This document shows, in pieces, positions 31,423-39,140 of a stretch of 64,000 nucleotides of DNA. Within the stretch, counting starts at the first letter, position 1; every line of letters starts with the position of its first letter. Origin of the DNA: Peteryoungia wuzhouensis (lineage in GTDB: Bacteria; Pseudomonadota; Alphaproteobacteria; Rhizobiales; Rhizobiaceae); contig NZ_QJRY01000003.1 in NCBI RefSeq assembly GCF_003205195.1, positions 1 to 64,000 of the forward strand. The letters are read 5' to 3'. The notes under the pieces were generated by a model. It did no database searches. It saw only the letters and a program-made list of their open reading frames with translations, and had not been told where the DNA came from. The position numbers and the translations under genes were made by a program.

Positions 31423-32690
31423 CCGATCGCGTTTACACAGAAAGCATGAACAGCGGCGCGAACCGCCTGATCGGCAGCCTGACGGGCGGCGACATGCGCC
31501 ATGGCGCTGAAGCCGAATATGCGGTGGGCCGCCCCGGCCGCCGCCTCAGCATCTATCCCGGCCAGATGGGTTATGACCTGCAGGACGAGCTGGACCACCT
31601 GACCTATCGGGTGATGGAAGCCAATGTCTTCTTCGCCCCGCGCTTCCTGGCACCGGCCATGCCGCGGCTGGAAGAGCGCCAGATCCGGCTTGCCGTCATC
31701 AGGGACGAGGACGAGCGCCGTTCGCGCCTGCGCATGCTCTTTCCCTATTCGATCGAGAAGCCCGGCTTCTCCGTCGGCCCCTCGATCCTACGGGTCTGGT
31801 CGAACCCCTTTGGTCCGCTTGGCACGCCGCTGGTCGACGCCGAGGGTGCCGCCGAAACGTTTGACAATCTTCTGGAGGTGATTGGCCGCGCGGAAACAAA
31901 GCTGCCCGGGGTCATCGTGCTGCCGGATCTGCGGCTGGAAGGCCGCTTTGCCCAGCTCGCCCGCGCCGTCGCCATCGGTCGTGATCTGCCGCTGACGGTG
32001 ACCAATGCTTACGAGCGCCCCATGCTGGAAAGCCTGGAGGACGGCGAGACCTATCTGCGCGGCACGCTCAACAAGAACCACCTGCGCGAGATGCGTCGCC
32101 AGTTCCGCCTTCTGTCCGAACTCGGCCCCGTGATCTACAACGTTGCCCGCCAGCCCGAGGAAATCCGCCTGCGCATGGAGGAATTCCTGGCCCTGGAAGC
32201 AAGCGGCTGGAAAGGTCGCAAGCGCTCGGCCATGGTCAATGACCGCCTGCGCGCCGCCTTTGCCCGCGAAGCGATCACCAATCTCGCCGAAGCCGACCAG
32301 GTCCGCATCCACACGCTCGATCTCAACGGTCGCGCCATCGCCTCAATGGTCGTCTTCATCATGGCGGGCGAAGCCTATACCTGGAAGACCGCCTTCGACG
32401 AAACCTATGCCCGCTATTCGCCGGGCAAGCTGCTGGTCGCAGACCTCACGGAATGGCATCTCGACGACGCCAACATCCAGCGCACGGACAGTTGCGCCAT
32501 GCCCGACCATCCGATCATGGCGCGTTTCTGGAAGGAACGCGAACCGATGGGCACACTGGTCATCGGCCTGCGCACCAATACCGACCGCGACGTCCGTCAG
32601 GTCGGCGCGCAGCTGCACATGTACCGCAACACCCGCAACATCGCCCGCATCCTGCGCGACAAGGTGCTGAACAGACGCTTCGGCGGCTGA
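31419..32690 (+). CDS. GNAT-fold protein related to cellulose biosynthesis protein CelD
   Basis: A 423-residue protein of the CelD/BcsL-type acetyltransferase_6 group. The second half contains LNKNHLREMRRQFRLLSELG, FLALEASGWKGRKRSAM, and the substrate/acyl-CoA core AYTWKTAFDETYARYSPGKLL. Members often belong to polysaccharide or lipopeptide loci, where they attach acyl or aminoacyl groups. It is coupled by ATGA overlap to the flippase, giving a three-gene envelope-glycan unit with the membrane acyltransferase. The donor and acceptor cannot be assigned. Confidence 0.83.
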   Translation: MTDRVYTESMNSGANRLIGSLTGGDMRHGAEAEYAVGRPGRRLSIYPGQMGYDLQDELDHLTYRVMEANVFFAPRFLAPAMPRLEERQIRLAVIRDEDERRSRLRMLFPYSIEKPGFSVGPSILRVWSNPFGPLGTPLVDAEGAAETFDNLLEVIGRAETKLPGVIVLPDLRLEGRFAQLARAVAIGRDLPLTVTNAYERPMLESLEDGETYLRGTLNKNHLREMRRQFRLLSELGPVIYNVARQPEEIRLRMEEFLALEASGWKGRKRSAMVNDRLRAAFAREAITNLAEADQVRIHTLDLNGRAIASMVVFIMAGEAYTWKTAFDETYARYSPGKLLVADLTEWHLDDANIQRTDSCAMPDHPIMARFWKEREPMGTLVIGLRTNTDRDVRQVGAQLHMYRNTRNIARILRDKVLNRRFGG

Positions 32691-32748
32691 TCGCCGATCC
32701 AGGCACGGCTTCTAAAGGTCAAGAGATTGCTGCCGAAGACCGTCGGTT

Positions 32749-34437
32749 TCAGCCTCTGCGCGCGGATGCGGGCACGGAATCGACACCCATGTTTGCCCGC
32801 TCTGGCTTAGCCTTGGCGATCTCGCCATCCCGCAGAAACCGCCGGATCACCTTGCCGCTGGTGGTCAGCGGCAACTCTCCGACGAAGTCGATCTCGCGCG
32901 GATATTCATGCATCGACAGCCTGTGTTTCACCCAATCGCGGATCTCTGAAGCGAGCGCCTCGCCCGGCGCGAAACCCGGCTGCAACACGACGAAGGCCTT
33001 GACGATTTCGGTCCGGAGCGGATCCGGCTTGCCGATCACTGCCGCCAGCCGAACCGCCGGATGGCCGCTCAGGCAATCCTCGATTTCCGCCGGCCCGATG
33101 CGGTAACCGGACGAGGTGATCACATCGTCGTCGCGGCCGAAGAACTGCACATAGCCCTCCTCGTCCTGCCGCCCGAGATCCCCGGTCTTCATCCAGTCGC
33201 CGACGAACTTTCCCTCGGTCGCCTCGGGATTGTTCCAGTAGCCGAGGAACATCACCGGATCCGGCCGGCGCACCGCCACCTGCCCCGTCTCGCCAGCCGG
33301 CAGCACGCGACCGGCGTCATCAATGATCGCGACCTCATGCCCCGGCACGGCCTTGCCGATGAAGCCGCCCTTCGTGACACCCAGATGCGCCGCCGAAGAC
33401 AGCACGAAATTGCATTCCGTCTGGCCGTAAAACTCGTTGGGCACGATGCCGAGCGCCGATTTCACCCATTCATAGGTTTCGCGCCCGAGCGACTCACCGG
33501 CGGATCCGATGCTGCGCAGGACAAGATCATACTGCGCCCGCGGGTTCTCCACCGCCTTCAAGAGCCTCAGCGCCGTCGGCGGAATGAAGGCATTGCGCAC
33601 TTTCATCTCGGCCATGATCCGGAAGGCCATATGCGGATCGAACTTCTGCGCCGGCGACGAAACGACCGGCACGCCGAGCATCAGCGCCGGCAACAACGCA
33701 TTGAGCAACCCGCCCGCCCAGGCCCAGTCGGACGGCGTCCAGATCTTGTCGCCCGGCTGCGGTAGGAATTCATGCGCCAGCTGGAAACCGGGAATATGCC
33801 CGGCCAGCACCCGGTGCCCATGCAGCGCACCCTTCGGCGGCCCGGTGGTGCCCGAGGTATAGATCATCAAGGCCGGCTCATCCGGTCCGCTGTCGACCAC
33901 GTCGAAGACCGAAGGCCGGCCGTCGAGAAGTTCGGCAAAGCCGAGCACACCATCGCCTTGCCCGTCAATCGACACGATCTCGCGCAAGTCCGTGAGCTGA
34001 GCCCGGATCGGCTGGAGCCGCGACAGGCCGAACGTGTTGGTGACGACAACGCTGGTACCCGCATCCTTCAGCCGATATTCCAGCGCCTCTTCGCCAAACA
34101 AGAGCGCCAGCGGTAGCGCGATCGCTCCCATCTTGTAGATCGCCACATGGGCAATGACCGTCTCGAAACATTGCGGCAGGAGAAGCGCCACCCGGTCACC
34201 GCGCCGCACTCCGAGCCCGGTCAGCGCATGGGCAAACCGCGACGATTGCGCCGATAGCACACCATAGGTCATCGACAGATGACGGCCATCCGGGGAAAAA
34301 TGCTCAAGGCAGACCTGATCCGGCACGCGCGCCGCCCAGTCATCGGCCACCACCCGCCCGATGTTGAAATCGGCAGGGATTTCCCAACGGAAATCGCGGC
34401 GAAGATCGTCAAAGCTATCGCGAGGCGTCAGCAGCAT
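32749..34437 (-). CDS. Acyl-CoA synthetase (AMP-forming, medium-chain-like)
   Basis: An adenylating ligase that activates a carboxylic acid to an acyl-CoA through an acyl-AMP. The 562-residue protein has the P-loop IYTSGTTGPPKGALHGH, the FYGQTECNF adenine motif, the TGDLGRQDEEGYVQFFGRDDD hinge and a C-terminal lysine in LTTSGKVIRRFLR. The order and the YNxPE-like WNNPEATEGKF region resemble ACSM-type medium-chain synthetases; the exact acid is unknown. It stands alone on the minus strand, convergent with the CelD-like gene. No clear ribosome-binding site was seen. Confidence 0.9.
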   Translation of the reverse strand: MLLTPRDSFDDLRRDFRWEIPADFNIGRVVADDWAARVPDQVCLEHFSPDGRHLSMTYGVLSAQSSRFAHALTGLGVRRGDRVALLLPQCFETVIAHVAIYKMGAIALPLALLFGEEALEYRLKDAGTSVVVTNTFGLSRLQPIRAQLTDLREIVSIDGQGDGVLGFAELLDGRPSVFDVVDSGPDEPALMIYTSGTTGPPKGALHGHRVLAGHIPGFQLAHEFLPQPGDKIWTPSDWAWAGGLLNALLPALMLGVPVVSSPAQKFDPHMAFRIMAEMKVRNAFIPPTALRLLKAVENPRAQYDLVLRSIGSAGESLGRETYEWVKSALGIVPNEFYGQTECNFVLSSAAHLGVTKGGFIGKAVPGHEVAIIDDAGRVLPAGETGQVAVRRPDPVMFLGYWNNPEATEGKFVGDWMKTGDLGRQDEEGYVQFFGRDDDVITSSGYRIGPAEIEDCLSGHPAVRLAAVIGKPDPLRTEIVKAFVVLQPGFAPGEALASEIRDWVKHRLSMHEYPREIDFVGELPLTTSGKVIRRFLRDGEIAKAKPERANMGVDSVPASARRG

Positions 34438-34631
34438 GGCAAGGGGTCCGTGTCCTCATGCCGGCTGTGCTAACATCCATCTCGCACCTGCACAATCTTT
34501 GTCCCGCAACAGCGTAAACGGGGTGCGGGGAACATGAGGGGCAAGGGACACTGCAATCAACGCCCAGCGACCAGTCGGCCTGGAGATCGCAACCTGTTGA
34601 CGCGCCGGCATCCGGATCGGTGATCGCAACC

Positions 34632-35081
34632 TCAGCCCTTCGGCTTGGCCGCGTCGCCTTTCATATGAGCAACCAGCGCCGGCAGCTCGCCCGCGCGCAC
34701 CATCTGGGCCGGTGTGCGACCGCCAAACGCAGCAAGGTGATGGCTGCGATACCACTTTTCGGCAGCAGCACCTGGACCGACGATCTTCTCCGCCAGAGCC
34801 AGCACCAGAGCCTTGGCCTCGGTCGGCGAAACCGTATTGGCTTCGATGGCCGCGTCCACACGGGCAACGGCAGCCTTGACCGATTGCTGCCGCAGGTTCT
34901 GGCGCAAGGCCACGGCCTTGGGCGCGATCGGAGCAACAATATTGATGCGGGCCTTGCCGTCCGAGCCGGGAGCAGCCGAGGCACCTGCCGGCTTCACCGG
35001 GGATTTCGGCAGCAACGCCGCATCCACGCTCACCTGCAGGACGGGCTGCGGGATACGGATTTTCTTGCCGGACGTCGTCAT
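34632..35081 (-). CDS. Uncharacterised protein with possible MbcA/ParS/Xre-like C-terminal domain
   Basis: A 149-residue protein. The first 50 residues are proline/alanine-rich and probably disordered. The C-terminal 70 residues form a helical region ending AEKWYRSHHLAAFGGRTPAQMVRAG. The FGGRTPxxMxxxG string recalls the toxin-binding domain of MbcA/ParS/Xre antitoxins (usually LGGRTPLE). There is no adjacent toxin (RES-domain) gene and no N-terminal Xre-type helix-turn-helix, so this is an orphan or a coincidence. The start at 35081 has GGAAGG upstream. A longer in-frame start would add 22 residues of uncertain value. Confidence 0.6.
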   Translation of the reverse strand: MTTSGKKIRIPQPVLQVSVDAALLPKSPVKPAGASAAPGSDGKARINIVAPIAPKAVALRQNLRQQSVKAAVARVDAAIEANTVSPTEAKALVLALAEKIVGPGAAAEKWYRSHHLAAFGGRTPAQMVRAGELPALVAHMKGDAAKPKG

Positions 35082-35495
35082 GCCAGTGCCTTCCGTTGAA
35101 ATCGGGTGTTTCGGCGTCACAGCACCGAAGGCGGCCACGCGCTGCAAAACCGCAAAGCCGCACTGTCGCCGTCTCTAGCAGCTTGCCACCATCCCTTCAA
35201 CCGGAAGGCAAAATGCCGACGCCCCGCGAGCCGCCCCTCCCGATTTCCAGATCCTTGGCCACACCTGGCCAAACCTGCGCACCGCGTCCGACCGGAACCT
35301 CAGCCGAACTCCAGCTCACGCATCATCCCCCGTACGCGCTGCCGCTCAGCCCCAGCCCCCGAATACAAACCCGCCCAACGCATCGGAACCTGCCCAGCGA
35401 CGGACGCGCAACGGCATGCTGTCCCCCGCAAAACCGCACCTGCCAACCGCTGACGGCCCCGGCTCGGACAGCCCGTATCCTGCCCAATCGACGCC
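35082..35495. other. C-rich intergenic stretch with a minus-strand G-quadruplex-like tract
   Basis: No gene is supported in these 414 bases. The plus strand is markedly C-rich, so the minus strand, which is the transcribed side for all neighbours, is G-rich. At 35350-35376 the minus strand reads as four G-runs (GGG, GGG, GGGGG, GGGG) with loops of 1, 9 and 2 bases, a possible quadruplex. It lies about 120 bases beyond the HlyD-family stop codon and could affect 3' ends. Plus-strand open frames here look like composition artefacts. Confidence 0.45.
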
Positions 35496-36791
35496 TCATT
35501 CAGACCGAAAGGCCTTCGAGAAGAAGTCGGTAAAGGGCTTGGTGAGATAGGAGCCGACGGTTCGATCCGTGGTGCGCAGGAAGGCCTCGACCGGCATGCC
35601 CGGTTTCAATGCCAGATCCTTGCCGTCATGCTCCAGCGTCAGCCGCGCCTCGTAATAAGCAGCACGACTCTGCGGATCGACAATAAGGTCCGGGGAGATC
35701 CGCTCGACCGTGCCCTTCAACTCCGGCGTCAGGCGCTGGTTGAAGGCGGAGAAACGCAGGAAGGCGCTTTGCCCCATATGCACCTGATCGATGTCTTGCG
35801 GCGAAATCCGCACATCCGCCACCAGCAGGTCCGATTGCGGCACGATCAGCATCAGCGTTTCCTGCGCCAGAATGACCCCGCCGATCGTGTGAATGCTGAG
35901 TTGATGGATCGTCCCGTCCTGTGGGGCCCGGATATCCAGCCGCCGCAACTGGTCTTCCGCAGCGACCTTGCGCTCCTTCAGCTCCGACAGCGACGAACTG
36001 ACGTCGTTCAGCTCTTTCGCCACATCGCCGCGCAATTGCTGATCGATCTGGAAGATTTCCAGATTGGTTTCGGAAATTCGCGCTTTCGCCTGGGCGATGC
36101 TCGCCCGGATCCCGGCCAGTTCGCCATCGAGGTCGGCCTTTTCCCGCTGCGCCGTGTTGAGGCGGGAATACTGCACCAGCTTCTGCGTCCACATCTTCTG
36201 GGCAAGCGCGAGATCCTTGCGGGCGAGATCGACCTGCACGTCCATCGCCGTCGCCTGCTCTTCGAGACCGGTCACCTGCTCACTGAGCTGCACGATGCGT
36301 TCCTGCAGCTGGGCCTTCTGCCCTTCGCGCGCCTCTCGACGCAGGGCAAAGGCCCGTGTCTCGTTCGTCAGGATATGCTGGACGCCCTCATCCTGGCTGC
36401 GCCCCAGCAGTTCGGCATCGAATGTGATGGTTGCCTGCCCGTCTCGCTCCGCCAGCAGCCGCGCCCGTTTCGCCACCAGCTCGTCCAGCGAATTGCTGAC
36501 GATCGCGAGATTGGCCGCGGCCACCGTCGCGTCGAGCCGTGCCACGACATCGCCGGCCCGCACCCGCTGCCCGTTCGACACCAGGATTTCGGCGACCGTT
36601 CCACCCGCCGGATGCTGGACCTTCTTCACCTCGGAATTGACCACCACCGTTCCGCCGGCAATGACCGCCCCTGATATCTCGACGGTGGCCGCAACGCCGC
36701 CCCCCGTCGTCAGCAAGGCAAGCGCTGCGGTCGCCAGCAAGAGATTGCTGTGGATGGAGCGCGCGAGCAGACGGGAGCGTTCCGAACTCAT
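35496..36791 (-). CDS. Type I secretion membrane-fusion protein (HlyD/PrtE family)
   Basis: The periplasmic adaptor that links the inner-membrane ABC transporter to a TolC-type channel. The 431-residue protein has one membrane helix (about 17-37), a lipoyl-like segment (VQHPAGGTVAEILVSNGQRVRAGDVVARLD), a long coiled coil (about 95-285) and a C-terminal beta region ending in RTVGSYLTKPFTDFF, a typical PrtE/PrsE ending. The start overlaps the ABC transporter stop by four bases. No TolC homologue is nearby. Its operon partners point to export of an alginate-modifying RTX protein. Confidence 0.93.
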   Translation of the reverse strand: MSSERSRLLARSIHSNLLLATAALALLTTGGGVAATVEISGAVIAGGTVVVNSEVKKVQHPAGGTVAEILVSNGQRVRAGDVVARLDATVAAANLAIVSNSLDELVAKRARLLAERDGQATITFDAELLGRSQDEGVQHILTNETRAFALRREAREGQKAQLQERIVQLSEQVTGLEEQATAMDVQVDLARKDLALAQKMWTQKLVQYSRLNTAQREKADLDGELAGIRASIAQAKARISETNLEIFQIDQQLRGDVAKELNDVSSSLSELKERKVAAEDQLRRLDIRAPQDGTIHQLSIHTIGGVILAQETLMLIVPQSDLLVADVRISPQDIDQVHMGQSAFLRFSAFNQRLTPELKGTVERISPDLIVDPQSRAAYYEARLTLEHDGKDLALKPGMPVEAFLRTTDRTVGSYLTKPFTDFFSKAFRSE

Positions 36792-38638
36792 GCCCGTTCT
36801 CCCATCACGAGACGCCGATCTCCGGTCGAGCCGGTGGCAATGGCGCCCGCGTCTCGTATTCCCGCATCACCGGTTTCATCATGCCTCTCCGCGCTATCTG
36901 CCGCAGCGGCAGCCGGATGCGGCGAAGCCGGCACCGGACGGATCAGGTCGCGCTTGCGCTCCAGCATCTGCGTCTGTCCGTCGCTCACCAGCATGACCTG
37001 ATCGCAGGCATCAAGCGCGCTGGCCCGATGGGCGATGACGATGGCGATCCCGCCCCGGGCACGCACATGGCGGATGGCCGATGTCAGCGCCGCCTCGCCC
37101 GCCTGGTCGAGGTTGGAATTCGGCTCGTCCAGCACCACAAGGAAGGGATCTCCATAAAGCGCCCGCGCCAGACCGATGCGCTGCCGCTGGCCGGTTGACA
37201 GCACATTGCCGCCTTCCCCGATCTGCGTGTCATAACCATCGGGCAGGCGCAGGATCATCTCGTGCACACCCGCTGTGCGCGCCGCAGCGATGATCGCCTC
37301 GCTCGTTGCCGCCGCGTCGAAGCGGGCAATATTTTCCGCAACGCTGCCGGACAGAAGTTCCAGATCCTGCGGCAGGTATCCGATATGCCGGGAGAGCATC
37401 TGCGGGTCGAAATGGTCGAGCAGCGTTCCGTCAAGCCGGATCGAGCCCCGCGTTGCCGGCCATGCGCCGACCAGGACCCGCGCCAGGGTCGACTTGCCTG
37501 CCGCACTCGGCCCGACCACCGCCAGCGCCGATCCCGCCTGCAGGCTGAAGCCAGCCTTCTGCAGGATCAGGCTGGAGCTGCCGGGAGCCGCGACCGCCAG
37601 ACTGTCTACATCGAGCCGCGCAACCGGCGCCGGCAGGGCCAGCCGCTCGGCAGGGGCCTGCCCGCCAAAGGTCTTGCTCAGACGACGCCAGCTCTGGCTT
37701 GCCGCGATGAAGGTACGCCAATGCGCGATCGACACCTCGACCGGCGCCAACGCCCGCGACACCAGAATACCGCTGGCCACGATCATGCCCGAGCTCACTT
37801 CGCCCTTGATGAACAGGAAGGCGCTAAGCGCCAGGATCGCCGACTGCAGGAACATCCGGAACGCTTTCGACATGGCCCCGAAACCCGATGCGACGTCGCT
37901 CAGTGAAAGCTGGGTATCGACGAAGGCGCCGTTGAGTCCGGACCAGCGGGCCGACAGATGCGGCACCATGCCGAGAACCCGCACCGCCTCCGCATTGCGC
38001 GATGTCGCCTCCGCCATGCTCGATTTCTGCATCGACAGCACGGTCGCCGTAAGCGAGGTTCGGCGCGACGACAGATCGGTCGCCAGCGTCAGGCAGAGCA
38101 GGACAAGCGCGCCGGTCAGCGCCGCCATGCCGATCCAGAAATGGAAGACGAAGCAGATCAGCATATAAAGCGGGATCCACGGCAGGTCGAAGAGCGCGCT
38201 GGGACCTGGTCCGCCCAGGAAGGCGCGGATCTGGTCCATGTCGCGCAGCGGCTGCAGCCCCTCCGCGCTCGTGCGCGATTTGAGCGGACCTGCCGCCGTC
38301 ATGGCGAAACAGGCTTCGCTGGCCATGCTGTCGACATAGGCGCCGACACGGGCGAGGATCCGGTTGCGCAGCAGGTCCAGCAAACCCTGACAGGCATAGA
38401 GACCGACCAGGATCACCAACAGAGAAACCAGTGTCGGGACACTGCGGCTGGGCAGCACCCTGTCATAGACTTCCAGCATGAACAGCGGACCGCTGAGGAA
38501 GAGCACATTGATCAGGGCACTGATCAGAGCGACACCGACAAGCGCACTGCGGCACCGGGAAAGCGCTTCCCGAAGCCAGGGACGCTGAGACCCCGTGGAT
38601 GGGGGCAGGGAAACGGTCGACGACAAAGGCCGGCTCAT
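36788..38638 (-). CDS. Type I secretion ABC transporter/ATPase (PrtD/PrsD family)
   Basis: A half-transporter that powers export of C-terminally signalled RTX proteins. The 616-residue protein has a membrane domain with about six helices (residues 20-320, starting ALVGVALISALINVLFLSGP). Its nucleotide-binding domain has Walker A GPSAAGKST (about residue 380), an LSGGQ variant LSTGQRQRIGLARAL and Walker B FLVVLDEPNSNLD. The LSTGQ form is common in PrtD-type exporters. There is no N-terminal peptidase domain. GGAGGGG precedes the ATG, and the start overlaps the MucR-like gene stop by four bases. Co-transcription with mannose-phosphate genes ties it to the alginate locus, as the Azotobacter EexD exporter is tied to AlgE epimerases. 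Confidence 0.94.
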   Translation of the reverse strand: MSRPLSSTVSLPPSTGSQRPWLREALSRCRSALVGVALISALINVLFLSGPLFMLEVYDRVLPSRSVPTLVSLLVILVGLYACQGLLDLLRNRILARVGAYVDSMASEACFAMTAAGPLKSRTSAEGLQPLRDMDQIRAFLGGPGPSALFDLPWIPLYMLICFVFHFWIGMAALTGALVLLCLTLATDLSSRRTSLTATVLSMQKSSMAEATSRNAEAVRVLGMVPHLSARWSGLNGAFVDTQLSLSDVASGFGAMSKAFRMFLQSAILALSAFLFIKGEVSSGMIVASGILVSRALAPVEVSIAHWRTFIAASQSWRRLSKTFGGQAPAERLALPAPVARLDVDSLAVAAPGSSSLILQKAGFSLQAGSALAVVGPSAAGKSTLARVLVGAWPATRGSIRLDGTLLDHFDPQMLSRHIGYLPQDLELLSGSVAENIARFDAAATSEAIIAAARTAGVHEMILRLPDGYDTQIGEGGNVLSTGQRQRIGLARALYGDPFLVVLDEPNSNLDQAGEAALTSAIRHVRARGGIAIVIAHRASALDACDQVMLVSDGQTQMLERKRDLIRPVPASPHPAAAAADSAERHDETGDAGIRDAGAIATGSTGDRRLVMGERA

Positions 38639-39111
38639 GCCTGCCCCTCCCCGTCCTGCAGGCGGGCCTTGCGCGGCCGCCCCCGCTGGCGTTTGCCGAG
38701 CCCTGTCGCCTTGGCCATGTTCGAGCGCTGGGCCGCATAGGCCGGCGACGTGACCGGATGATCCGGCGGCAGGTTCCACCGCATGCGATACTCCTCGGGC
38801 GTCAGCTGGTGTTGCGCAGACAGATGCCGTTTGAGCGCCCGGAACGCCTTGCCGCATTCCAGGCAGACCAGCCGCTCCGCGCCCGGCGCAACGAAAGGAA
38901 CGCTGCCCTCCGGTGGCTCCGGCCTGAGATTGGACAGGCTCAAGACCGTCCTGTGCGTCTGCTCCAGAAGGCTGGCCAGCTGCGTGGGCGGCACGATGTG
39001 ATTGGCCACATAGGCCCGCACCAGATTGACGGTCAGCGCAACGGCACTTTCCGGGGAAATATCGTCGGTCGCTCCCTCAGGAGGCTCCTCCGGCAGTAGG
39101 TCTCTTTGCAT
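38635..39111 (-). CDS. Ros/MucR family zinc-finger transcriptional regulator
   Basis: A DNA-binding regulator of the family that controls exopolysaccharide genes in rhizobia. The 158-residue protein has the Ros-type zinc finger C83-x2-C86-x9-H96-x4-H101 (CLECGKAFRALKRHLSAQH), followed by the family block LTPEEYRMRWNLPPDHPVTS. The C-terminus carries KRQRGRPRKARL, an AT-hook-like element, and is longer than in MucR of Sinorhizobium. MucR proteins bind AT-rich promoter DNA in an H-NS-like way; several AT-rich gaps occur in this locus. It is embedded between phosphomannomutase and the secretion genes on one transcript, so it probably regulates the locus. Confidence 0.92.
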   Translation of the reverse strand: MQRDLLPEEPPEGATDDISPESAVALTVNLVRAYVANHIVPPTQLASLLEQTHRTVLSLSNLRPEPPEGSVPFVAPGAERLVCLECGKAFRALKRHLSAQHQLTPEEYRMRWNLPPDHPVTSPAYAAQRSNMAKATGLGKRQRGRPRKARLQDGEGQA

Positions 39112-39140
39112 TGTCGCACAGCATTTCTGCCGCCCCGGAA

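Noticed and set aside
35096..35533. Plus-strand open frames in the gap before the HlyD-family gene
   Set aside because: Proline/arginine-rich composition from C-rich DNA, no start signal, and overlap with genes on the other strand.
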